NCBI GenBank assembly: GCA_022561525.1
Contig: JADFRB010000036.1
Coordinates: forward strand, 1 to 9,518
Direction: 5' to 3'
Source: Nitrospinota bacterium
GTDB lineage: Bacteria > Nitrospirota > Nitrospiria > Nitrospirales > UBA8639
Length of the DNA: 9,518 nucleotides
The notes below the pieces were generated by a model, which was not told the origin of the DNA, searched no databases, and saw only the letters and a program-made list of their open reading frames with translations. Below, in pieces: positions 1 through 5,414 of this stretch (within the stretch, counting starts at the first letter, position 1; every line of letters begins with the position of its first letter). A program made the translations under genes and the position numbers.

Positions 1-10
1 GATCTGCAGA

Positions 11-71
11 CTGAAGGCCGAAGGCTTTTAGGACCAATTTATGAGTGATAGCCTTTAGCCGTTAGCCTTCA
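11..71. repeat. imperfect inverted repeat, AAGGC-rich
   Basis: The left arm (12-32, beginning TGAAGGC) resembles the reverse complement of 51-71 (TGAAGGCTAACGG...), with about 13 of 21 positions matching, so the segment could form a loose hairpin. Short TGAAGGC-type motifs of this kind tend to be dispersed in intergenic DNA. No gene is visible before position 127. The function is unknown and the pairing is weak. Confidence 0.35.
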
Positions 72-126
72 ACCAAAATACCTGACTTATCCCATTTGCA
101 CGAAAACCCGATAGAGGGAGAAGGAA

Positions 127-334
127 ATGATAACCACAAATGTCCTGGATTGCTAAGCTAGACAACAAGATTGATGCACAAGGGGCGAAGTTTGAGGAGA
201 AAATGAATTCATTTCACAATGAAATGCAGTCGGAATTTCGACGACTGAACGAGAAAATTGACTTGGCTTTGGAATTTCGAGAACCCCTGGAAAAATTGGA
301 TGCTAAACTCTCAGTCTGCGAGAGCCGGAACTGA
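127..334 (+). pseudogene. 5'-truncated copy of the coiled-coil gene
   Basis: The open frame 140-334 (64 residues) matches the C-terminal half of the intact protein at 1349-1723: one hendecad (IDAQGAKFEEK), then the region ending in SEFRRL.EKIDL.LEFREPLEKL.AKLSV.ESRN. The N-terminal part and three of the four 33-bp repeats are missing. The segment 113-151 instead resembles the DNA upstream of the intact gene (GAGAAGGAAATG and CCTGGATT against GAAGAAGAAAGT and CCTGGATT at 1311-1318). A deletion therefore seems to have joined upstream DNA directly to the coil repeats at about 151/152. The ATG at 127 has a purine-rich AGGGAGAAGGAA leader but meets TAA after nine codons. The ATG at 140 opens the coil frame but has no ribosome site at normal distance. 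It is probably a dead or poorly translated remnant, though a 64-residue coiled-coil peptide cannot be excluded. Confidence 0.7.
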
Positions 335-371
335 GCTCTATGTTGAGAGGGTTCTACTTTTGTTGGACTTG

Positions 372-409
372 ATCCCCGCTGAGACCAAAACCTCAGCGGG
401 GATTTTTTT
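372..409 (+). terminator. intrinsic terminator after truncated coiled-coil gene
   Basis: A 12-bp perfect stem, ATCCCCGCTGAG (372-383) with CTCAGCGGGGAT (392-403), closes an 8-base loop and is followed by a run of seven T. It starts about 38 bases after the coiled-coil frame ends. A homologous terminator follows the intact paralogue at 1761-1797, with a compensating change in the stem (CTGAG/CTCAG against CTGAAG/CTTCAG). Confidence 0.92.
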
Positions 410-459
410 GGACCAGTGGCAGGGTGGAACCTAGCACTCGTGCGGGCCTTAATTCTTGT

Positions 460-541
460 GTAGCTGCACGATCTCATCGTGCCTCTTCCGCGCATCATGG
501 ACCACCGACGCATGGAGGAGGCAGCATGAGATGCTGCAGCA
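460..541. repeat. paired REP palindromes (BIME-like unit 1)
   Basis: A GTAG tetranucleotide (460-463) precedes a hairpin GCACGAT-CTC-ATCGTGC (466-482). An oppositely oriented hairpin follows at 521-537, read on the minus strand as GCAGCAT-CTC-ATGCTGC. CTCTTCC after the first palindrome faces GGAGGAG before the second, so the whole unit can fold as one long hairpin. The architecture (GTAG, 7-bp stem, CTC loop, inverted partner) matches the units around the transposase at 1987-2436. The inner spacer is more diverged than in those units. The minus-strand partner has lost the A of its tetranucleotide. Confidence 0.85.
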
Positions 542-608
542 CAGAAAAAAATAAGGAGGCGAAGTGTTCGAAAACTCAAAAAGGATCATACAGAATACAT
601 GGTTTACC

Positions 609-980
609 CTACGGACCAGCCGTGACCAATGCACGCTTCACGGCTTCAGGATCCTGCTCAATCACTCTGAGAAGAGTCCTTGCGGCCTGATCGGGACAAT
701 ACCGCCCCTGTTCCCAGTCGCGTACTGTCCCAACCGATAATTGATAGGTTGTCGCGAACTGTTCTTGAGTCATGTGCAGATGCTCCCGAATGATTTTTAC
801 ATCAGGAACCCGGCGAAACCGGGTAAGCGCCTCTTCGGTCAGCGGTGGATTGTCAGGATCTGACAGTGCAGCGGCGTGGACTTCTTCATCGGTCATGGCA
901 TCAAGCCGCTTCCAATCAGTTTTCCCACGTGGGGGATTTTTCGGGTCCAGCTTAACCCTCGTGATATTTTCTTCGCTCAT
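609..980 (-). CDS. XRE-family antitoxin partner of BrnT
   Basis: This 123-residue protein is predicted to bind and neutralise the upstream BrnT toxin and repress the shared promoter. The N-terminal part (about 20-50: TDWKRLDAMTDEEVHAAALSDPDNPPLT) resembles the segment common in BrnA-type antitoxins. The C-terminal half (about 60-120) is a helix-turn-helix of the XRE/HigA type: MTQEQFATTYQLSVGTVRDWEQGR, then PDQAARTLLRVIEQDPEAV. The start is set at 980 (MSEENITRVK) because AGGCAGAGAG lies just upstream and longer versions would extend further into the toxin gene. The gene overlaps the end of brnT by 29 bases, so translation is probably coupled. Canonical BrnA uses a ribbon-helix-helix DNA-binding domain; here an XRE domain takes that place. 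No terminator is visible downstream. Confidence 0.88.
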   Translation of the reverse strand: MSEENITRVKLDPKNPPRGKTDWKRLDAMTDEEVHAAALSDPDNPPLTEEALTRFRRVPDVKIIREHLHMTQEQFATTYQLSVGTVRDWEQGRYCPDQAARTLLRVIEQDPEAVKRALVTAGP

Positions 981-1221
981 AGCTCTCTGCCTTTCTTGCT
1001 GAAATGATTCTGATGTCACCATTGCGATATGTGAAAAGCACGACCAAAACGCACCCTTCAACTAGGCCAATAGCCTTGAATCGGGCCTCTCCATCCTTAT
1101 CTAAAAAGTCTTCCTCCTCGACACGGCATGAATCAAGAAAGATCTTTATCGCATCGAGAAAATCTACACCATGCTTGACGAAATTGGCCGCCGCTTTGAC
1201 TTCGTCCCACTCATACCCCAT
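952..1221 (-). CDS. brnT: BrnT-family ribonuclease toxin
   Basis: An 89-residue protein of the BrnT (DUF497) family, cytoplasmic RNases with a RelE-like fold that arrest growth when their antitoxin is lost. Family signatures are EWDEVKAAANFVKHGVDF (4-21), the central GEARFKAIGLVEG (44-56) and the C-terminal RIISARKAESYERRKY (71-86). The length is typical. The start at 1221 (MGYEWDE) is the usual family start; no Shine-Dalgarno sequence precedes it, and the predicted transcription start falls at the ATG itself. It is the first gene of a two-gene minus-strand operon with the XRE antitoxin, which overlaps its last codons. The pair sits between two copies of a coiled-coil gene. All family blocks look intact, so the toxin is probably functional. 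Confidence 0.92.
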   Translation of the reverse strand: MGYEWDEVKAAANFVKHGVDFLDAIKIFLDSCRVEEEDFLDKDGEARFKAIGLVEGCVLVVLFTYRNGDIRIISARKAESYERRKYHEG

Positions 1222-1226
1222 GCTTG

Positions 1227-1255
1227 AATTTACGGGAAACCCGTAGTACGGTCAA
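1227..1255 (-). promoter_or_regulatory. promoter of the brnT-antitoxin operon
   Basis: Reading the minus strand, TTGACC (1255-1250) and TAAATT (1232-1227) are separated by exactly 17 bases, a good sigma-70-type match. Initiation would be expected near 1219-1221, at the brnT start codon, which implies a leaderless or nearly leaderless mRNA. Found by eye only. Confidence 0.7.
1231..1245. promoter_or_regulatory. palindromic operator TACGGG-AAA-CCCGTA
   Basis: A perfect 6-bp inverted repeat with a 3-base centre fills most of the -35/-10 spacer and overlaps the first bases of the -10 box of the brnT promoter. Type II antitoxins usually autorepress by binding such a palindrome, so this is the likely site for the HTH antitoxin. 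The symmetry and position are seen directly; the binding is inferred. Confidence 0.75.
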
Positions 1256-1348
1256 CAACTTGTTTTTGGGGCTTATTTCCAAAGGAAGAAGAAAGTCAAA
1301 ACCCCATTTTCCTGGATTTCAACATGGTTCCCGTGGTACACATGTTCT

Positions 1349-1723
1349 ATGGCTGTTGACGTCAAAAAAACCATACAGGAACTGGTCGTTCCGGAACTCC
1401 GCGAAATTAAGGCGGAGATGAAGAACGTCCAAACCGAAATCAAACGGCTGGACGAAAAGATTGATCTGCAAGGCGCTAGGCTGGAAGACAAAATTGACGC
1501 ACAAGGCGCCAGCCTGGAAGACAAAATTGGCGCACAAGGGGCTAAGCTGGAAGACAAAATAGACGCACAAGGGGCTAAGCTGGAAGGCAAGATTGATTCA
1601 CTTCACAAGGAAATGCGATCGGAATTTCGACGACTGGATGAGAAAATCGACCTGACCTTGGAATTTCGAGAACGGCTGGTCAAATTGGAAGCCAAGCTCT
1701 CGGTCTACGAAAGTCGAAACTGA
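1349..1723 (+). CDS. small coiled-coil protein with hendecad repeats
   Basis: A 124-residue, highly charged, all-helical protein with no signal peptide or membrane segment, so probably cytoplasmic. The N-terminus (MAVDVKKTIQELVVPELREIKAEMK) leads into four 11-residue repeats at 38-48, 49-59, 60-70 and 71-81 (consensus IDAQGAKLEDK), followed by a further coil SEFRRLDEKIDLTLEFRERLVKLEAKL. The 11-residue period suits a right-handed or straight coiled coil, likely an oligomer. No catalytic motif is present and I cannot assign a function. No clear Shine-Dalgarno precedes the ATG; I chose it because the N-terminal sequence looks natural and no better start is evident. A truncated paralogue lies at 127-334, and each copy is followed by the same kind of terminator and REP pair. 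Confidence 0.75.
   Translation: MAVDVKKTIQELVVPELREIKAEMKNVQTEIKRLDEKIDLQGARLEDKIDAQGASLEDKIGAQGAKLEDKIDAQGAKLEGKIDSLHKEMRSEFRRLDEKIDLTLEFRERLVKLEAKLSVYESRN
1460..1591 (+). repeat. four tandem 33-bp in-frame repeats
   Basis: Units at 1460-1492, 1493-1525, 1526-1558 and 1559-1591 each encode one 11-residue hendecad of the coiled-coil protein. Units three and four are nearly identical at DNA level (GCACAAGGGGCTAAGCTGGA shared), pointing to recent duplication by slippage or unequal exchange. The truncated paralogue keeps one full unit (170-202) and part of another. Confidence 0.9.
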
Positions 1724-1760
1724 TCAACCATGTGAGAGGGAGTGCCCATCTTGTAACCCG

Positions 1761-1797
1761 ATCCTCGCTGAAGCCAAACCTTCAGCGGGGATTTTTA
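1761..1797 (+). terminator. intrinsic terminator after coiled-coil gene
   Basis: A 13-bp stem with one G-T pair, ATCCTCGCTGAAG (1761-1773) with CTTCAGCGGGGAT (1780-1792), closes a 6-base loop and is followed by a T-rich tail. It is homologous to the terminator at 372-409 and starts 37 bases after the stop codon. Confidence 0.9.
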
Positions 1798-1814
1798 TTG
1801 TGAATGGTGTTTGT

Positions 1815-1901
1815 GTAGCCGCAGCGTCTCACGCTGCCTCTTCCCTGGCGTCATATGCCATTGCTGCGTGAGAAGAGGGCACGATGAGATCGTGCAGCTA
1901 C
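1815..1901. repeat. paired REP palindromes (BIME-like unit 2)
   Basis: The unit starts with GTAG (1815-1818) and hairpin GCAGCGT-CTC-ACGCTGC (1821-1837). It ends with an inverted hairpin (minus strand GCACGAT-CTC-ATCGTGC, 1879-1895) and CTAC (1898-1901), the complement of GTAG. The spacer CTCTTCC...TGGCGTCAT.TGCCATTGCTGCG...AAGAGG is nearly the same as in the unit at 2503-2589 on the other side of the transposase gene. Its place upstream of the RAYT fits a cognate REP. Confidence 0.9.
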
Positions 1902-1913
1902 AAACAAATTCTT

Positions 1914-1937
1914 TAGGGGCAGTATCTTATGCTGCCT
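1914..1937 (+). repeat. solo REP half-unit
   Basis: The hairpin GCAGTAT-CTT-ATGCTGC (1919-1935, one G-T pair) has the REP stem and loop layout but a degenerate tetranucleotide (TAGGG region) and no inverted partner. It lies 50 bases before the transposase start codon, so it could act as its leader or operator hairpin. Confidence 0.65.
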
Positions 1938-1986
1938 TCTTGTTCATTGATGGCCGGGCTTTTGCTTAGGCGATTGAAGGCCAAAT

Positions 1987-2436
1987 ATGTCCGAAAAATC
2001 CCACCTCCTGCGATACCGCAAACACCTTCGATTGCGTGACTATGATTATCGTGAGAACGGGTACTACTTTGTGACGCTTTGTACCAAAGATCGAAAATCT
2101 TACTTTGTTTCAGAAAAAGACAAATCCCTTATCCAAGAGAAAATAGAGCAAATTCCTCTATTCTTTCCTGGTATCACGATTGATCAGGCTGTGGTGATGC
2201 CGAATCACCTCCATGTCATTTTTATCATTCAATCGTCTGATAAATCCCTGGGTCAGGTGATTCAGGCTTTTAAATCTTGGGTGACGCGGGCATGGGGATT
2301 GGGGCGTTCCATTTGGCAGCCCAATTACTATGAGCATGTGATTCGAAATGAAATGGCCCTGCGCCAAATTCGTGAGTACGTTGTCAATAATCCCCTAATC
2401 GACCAGATAAATTGCGAACAGTTTTATACATTGTAG
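1987..2436 (+). CDS. rayT: REP-associated tyrosine transposase (RAYT)
   Basis: A 149-residue single-domain protein of the Y1/HUH nuclease superfamily (IS200/IS605 TnpA-like, RAYT branch). RAYTs cut and rejoin single-stranded REP DNA at the GTAG tetranucleotide and are thought to spread REPs. The N-terminus (YRKHLRLRDYDYRENGYYFVTLCTKDR, about 10-36) is the RAYT opening block. The metal-binding HUH motif is H74-L75-H76 in VVMPNHLHVIF. The catalytic tyrosine is one of Y114/Y115 in WQPNYYEHVIRNE, more likely Y115 by family pattern. The C-terminal block IREYVVNNP is intact. The length is near the usual and no frameshift is seen, so it may be active. No strong ribosome site precedes the ATG. REP pairs lie on both sides, and the TAG stop is part of a GTAG that opens the next degenerate REP. 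Confidence 0.93.
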   Translation: MSEKSHLLRYRKHLRLRDYDYRENGYYFVTLCTKDRKSYFVSEKDKSLIQEKIEQIPLFFPGITIDQAVVMPNHLHVIFIIQSSDKSLGQVIQAFKSWVTRAWGLGRSIWQPNYYEHVIRNEMALRQIREYVVNNPLIDQINCEQFYTL

Positions 2437-2488
2437 GGGTAGTGGCTGATGGTTCTTGGAAGAGGGCGCCGTGAGACGGCGCAACTAC
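2433..2488. repeat. compact REP pair with degenerate left half (unit 3)
   Basis: GTAG (2433-2436) includes the RAYT stop codon and is followed by a decayed half resembling the solo REP upstream of the gene (TAGGGGYAGT..CT.ATG.T.C). The right half is a perfect hairpin, minus strand GCGCCGT-CTC-ACGGCGC (2466-2482), closed by CTAC (2485-2488). The usual long spacer is absent. The right half is certain; the left half is a judgement by alignment. Confidence 0.7.
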
Positions 2489-2502
2489 AAAAGAGTAGCA
2501 TT

Positions 2503-2589
2503 GTAGCTGCAGCGTCTCACGCTGCCTCTTCCTGGCGTTATTGGCCATTGCTGCGGGGAAAAGAGGGCGCGATTAGATCGCGCGGCTAC
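2503..2589. repeat. paired REP palindromes (BIME-like unit 4)
   Basis: GTAG (2503-2506) and hairpin GCAGCGT-CTC-ACGCTGC (2509-2525) are followed by the spacer CTCTTCCTGGCG...GCCATTGCTGCGG...AAGAGG. An inverted hairpin (minus strand GCGCGAT-CTA-ATCGCGC, 2567-2583) and CTAC (2586-2589) close the unit. It lies between the convergent ends of the RAYT and the pseudocaspase lipoprotein gene, a usual place for REPs, and might also dampen read-through in both directions. Confidence 0.9.
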
Positions 2590-2667
2590 ACAAGAAAGAA
2601 TGCCAGAGGGGGGAAAGGACTTTAGGTTGATGCGGTTCTAATTGGAAGAAAACCAAACGGGAGAAAA

Positions 2668-4509
2668 TTACCGTGCTAGTGGGATTAAGGCTTCAGGGGA
2701 ATTCTTTGAGGGGGCGGAGGTTATTTCAGCTCTGGGTTTGATGTCTTCAAGAAACTCTTCTACGGTAATGGTTCCATTGCCGTTGGCATCGGCTCTTCCC
2801 AAAAGCCCAGCGAGCAGCTCGGCTGGCCCCTCATTCGTTCGACGAAATTTTTGACGAACTTGAATAACTTTCGTTCCTCCCTGTGAGGAAAGAGCAAGGC
2901 CGCTTGTCCATTTGATGGGAATCGACCCGTTGGCTCCAATGGTTCCCACCTGACGAAGCAGTGGGGTGGCCGGCGTATCAAGGATGAGCAAGGTCAATCG
3001 ATTTCCCATTTTTCCCAACACCCGTTGAAGGGTGCGAAGGGAAATAAGCCGTTTAGCGGAGGCGGTGGGGGATCCTTCAAAGGGCACAAGATAGACCTCG
3101 CCTGTGGTTGGGTGGCTCAAGGCTTGTCCGGAAAAATGAAAAATCAATACGGAGTCTTTTCCTAAACGTTGTCTTCCCCAAGACAGCAGGGCCTCTTCGA
3201 TATCGGTTCTGGTGGCATGAGACCCTCGAAGAACCTGAATATTTTTTTCTGAAAACACTCCGGTTGTTTGTAAGGTATCCTTGAGTGCTTGGAGCTGACC
3301 TTTTGGGATTTTATAAGCCTTTTTCCATTTTTCCCGATACTGATCCAACCCAATGAGAATCGCGACATATGTATTTCCCGATGGATCGATTTTTTGCTGA
3401 GGAGCCTTTGAGGTAAATTGCGTTGAATTTCCTTGCCCGGTTGTTGGGGTTGCGGACTGAAGGGCGGCTAAGATTCGGTGCGATCCAACAATGGACCCAT
3501 CGCGCGGCTTTAAAGTCACAACCAATTCGCCCTTATTCTCCGGGACTTGAAAGGGCATCCGCCCGCGCACTTCAATGGTTTTTGTTTCTCCAGGCTGAAA
3601 ATCACCAAAGGAAATGGGAAGGGGCGTCATTTCTGAAAACGCCTGAAGAAGCGTTTGGCTTCCCTTCAATTCTATATTGACTTCCAATAATGGCTGGGCC
3701 CCGGAGTTGGTCGCTTCAATTTGTAAGACCAACACCTCCCCACCTTCCAGAATCAGATTGTTGTTGCCATCTTTGAGCATGGTTCGAAATTTCAAGGCCG
3801 GTAAGGATGGTGTGCGAAATTGGTTTTGTGACACTTGGGCGGTTAACGGTGATGGAGATTCTTGTCCGGTGAGTTGGGGAACGATGCTGACAAGTTGTCT
3901 GGCCAATTCACCTGCAGCCCTACTCATTTCGTCGTCAAATGTTCCTGTGACACAGGAAACGGAATTACTCGTGAGGGCAGGCGCCCAAATCGAAGCTTGG
4001 GCACTATAATTTAGAGGTGTCTGAGCGAGTTCTTTTCCCGTGGAATCCATGAAAATCGCGAGCATCTGCAAATTGACAAAGGCGATGTACGTATCTTCCT
4101 GAGCTATTTTGGTGGCTGGTTGAAACGATTGATGAACGAGCTGCACCTGAACAGTCAGGTCACTGTGTTGTGCCGCCTGCACCGCTTGCCCTGATCCGGA
4201 ATAGGCCGTCACAGATGCAAACCGTTCTTTGCCGATGGCTAAAAAAGCTTGTGGAATGATTTCGCCCGTGTTGATCGTATAGGGCAACCCACAGGCATCA
4301 ACTTCCAAGGTCGCTTGCGTCACACTCGGATCAAAGGCAAAGGAAACCGAGATAGGAAGTTTTGGCTCGGATTTCTTCCCAAACCCGATTTCGGGCAGGT
4401 TCACTTCCGGCATGCTGAGCTCGGGCATGGTTATGCTGTTGCAGCCATTAAGGGATAAAATAGCCGCCAACGTCAGGATTGATCTGAGTGCTACAAGGGG
4501 TCTATTCAT
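2668..4509 (-). CDS. putative lipoprotein, pseudocaspase domain plus EF-hand
   Basis: A 613-residue protein. Residues 1-23 form a lipoprotein signal peptide with lipobox LNGC, so mature C23 would be lipid-anchored in the envelope. A proline-rich linker of MPEL/MPEV/LPEI repeats follows (28-42), then a beta-rich part (51-215). Residues 240-335 look like a CARDB-type beta-sandwich (LEGGEVLVLQIEATNSG...FQPGETKTIEVRGRMPF). Residues 378-560 have the caspase/metacaspase p20 layout: YVAILIGLDQY, LIFHFSG, YLVPFEG, LTLLILD. The catalytic His of the GHG motif is replaced (GQA, 461-463) and the Cys of DxC is replaced (DTP, 511-513), so proteolysis is not expected. Residues 574-585 (DANGNGTITVEE) are a textbook EF-hand calcium loop. 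It could be a calcium-responsive scaffold or decoy. It is divergent from the lipoprotein gene at 4668; no strong ribosome site or terminator is visible. Confidence 0.85.
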   Translation of the reverse strand: MNRPLVALRSILTLAAILSLNGCNSITMPELSMPEVNLPEIGFGKKSEPKLPISVSFAFDPSVTQATLEVDACGLPYTINTGEIIPQAFLAIGKERFASVTAYSGSGQAVQAAQHSDLTVQVQLVHQSFQPATKIAQEDTYIAFVNLQMLAIFMDSTGKELAQTPLNYSAQASIWAPALTSNSVSCVTGTFDDEMSRAAGELARQLVSIVPQLTGQESPSPLTAQVSQNQFRTPSLPALKFRTMLKDGNNNLILEGGEVLVLQIEATNSGAQPLLEVNIELKGSQTLLQAFSEMTPLPISFGDFQPGETKTIEVRGRMPFQVPENKGELVVTLKPRDGSIVGSHRILAALQSATPTTGQGNSTQFTSKAPQQKIDPSGNTYVAILIGLDQYREKWKKAYKIPKGQLQALKDTLQTTGVFSEKNIQVLRGSHATRTDIEEALLSWGRQRLGKDSVLIFHFSGQALSHPTTGEVYLVPFEGSPTASAKRLISLRTLQRVLGKMGNRLTLLILDTPATPLLRQVGTIGANGSIPIKWTSGLALSSQGGTKVIQVRQKFRRTNEGPAELLAGLLGRADANGNGTITVEEFLEDIKPRAEITSAPSKNSPEALIPLAR

Positions 4510-4580
4510 GCCACAATAACGTACCTGATGGCTTTCTTCGATGCAACATCCAGATTAATCGTTTTTTCTGTCACAAGCCC

Positions 4581-4610
4581 TTGACCTTTGGGTAGGCCGC
4601 CCGCGAGAAT
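4581..4610 (+). promoter_or_regulatory. candidate promoter for the 4668 lipoprotein gene
   Basis: TTGACC (4581-4586) and GAGAAT (4605-4610) are 18 bases apart in the divergent intergenic region. The -35 match is good and the -10 match is moderate (4 of 6). The gene has a clear Shine-Dalgarno AAGGAGG at 4656-4662, five bases before its ATG. Confidence 0.45.
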
Positions 4611-4667
4611 AATTCTAACGGATTTTTTAAATTGCAACAGCAACTGGCATAAACAAAGGAGGCTCTC

Positions 4668-5414
4668 ATGGGGACGTATCGCATGATGTTAGTCGCGGGT
4701 CTGATGTGTATGTCGTTGGTGGGATGTTCGACTGGATGGCCGCAGGGTCGTTTGGCAACCTACCTTGGTCCCATGTCTTCTTCACCCGCCGAAACGAAGA
4801 TGGCGAAACATGGAGATGTCAGGGCCGGACTCGTGGTGATTAACGACACGTCCGCTCATGATTCGGCGCCTCAACTGTCGGCAGAGTCCTTTGATGCCAT
4901 CAAGGAACATATCCAATTTCAGTTGACCAAAGAAGTTCCCATGGTGCTCGTAGGACTGGACACTCCCATCCCATCAACCCTACCTACGGAGCTTGCCTCG
5001 TTGCTTCAGATGGCCAAAGACCAGCAGGTGGATTATGTGGTCCTCGCCGTGGTTTCGAGTACCGAAATCGAGGTGCCGGATCGTCTCCCCTTAGGAGGGT
5101 CAATTTCTGGCGGGGCACTGCGAGGATTGTTGGTGGGCTATCGAGCTGAAAACCTTGCCCTTGCCGAGCTGGCGTTGGTGGATGTTCAGACTGGCCAGAC
5201 TCTTATCCAGGTGGATGGCCAAGCCTGGGCCTCTTTGGAGCGACTGGACGTCCCTCTCGAATCGAATATTTATCCCGTGGTGCGCCGGGGCCTGGAAATT
5301 CCTCCGATCTACCCTACCAGAGAGGATCGAGCTCATGACGTGATGCGAGCCGTGGCGAGTAGCGATGCGATCAATCAAGCCGTCATGCATTTTAAAGAAT
5401 CGTGGGGCTATTAA
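4668..5414 (+). CDS. putative lipoprotein of unknown function
   Basis: A 248-residue protein. Residues 1-20 are a lipoprotein signal peptide with lipobox LVGC, giving a mature N-terminal C20 followed by STGWPQG. The body contains alternating helices and strands: SFDAIKEHIQFQLTKEVPMVLVGLD (74-98), LLQMAKDQQVDYVVLAVVSSTEIE (112-135) and LALAELALVDVQTGQTLIQVDGQAW (163-187). The last block recalls lipoproteins of the CsgG/GNA1162 sort that build envelope structures, but this is only a fold impression. An excellent ribosome site fixes the start. The divergent neighbour is the pseudocaspase lipoprotein, suggesting a shared envelope role. An IS630 element begins exactly at the stop codon and separates the gene from its original downstream DNA without changing the protein end. 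Confidence 0.8.
   Translation: MGTYRMMLVAGLMCMSLVGCSTGWPQGRLATYLGPMSSSPAETKMAKHGDVRAGLVVINDTSAHDSAPQLSAESFDAIKEHIQFQLTKEVPMVLVGLDTPIPSTLPTELASLLQMAKDQQVDYVVLAVVSSTEIEVPDRLPLGGSISGGALRGLLVGYRAENLALAELALVDVQTGQTLIQVDGQAWASLERLDVPLESNIYPVVRRGLEIPPIYPTREDRAHDVMRAVASSDAINQAVMHFKESWGY

Noticed and set aside
424..690. Overlapping plus and minus frames around the first REP pair
   Set aside because: They translate palindromic REP DNA and the antisense of the antitoxin. There is no family resemblance and no ribosome site.
609..1061. Longer antitoxin start at 1061 (MKGAFWSCF...)
   Set aside because: It would overlap the toxin gene by more than 100 bases, and the added residues look like an out-of-frame reading of brnT. 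The ATG at 980 has a purine-rich site upstream.
1273..1590. Minus-strand frame of 105 residues with repeated SSLAPCASIL
   Set aside because: Its repeats are the antisense of the 33-bp hendecad array; the plus-strand protein explains the sequence better.
460..2589. Repeated palindromes as a CRISPR array
   Set aside because: Spacing is irregular, units are in inverted pairs with GTAG ends, there are no unique spacers of constant length and no cas genes. The RAYT/REP explanation fits.
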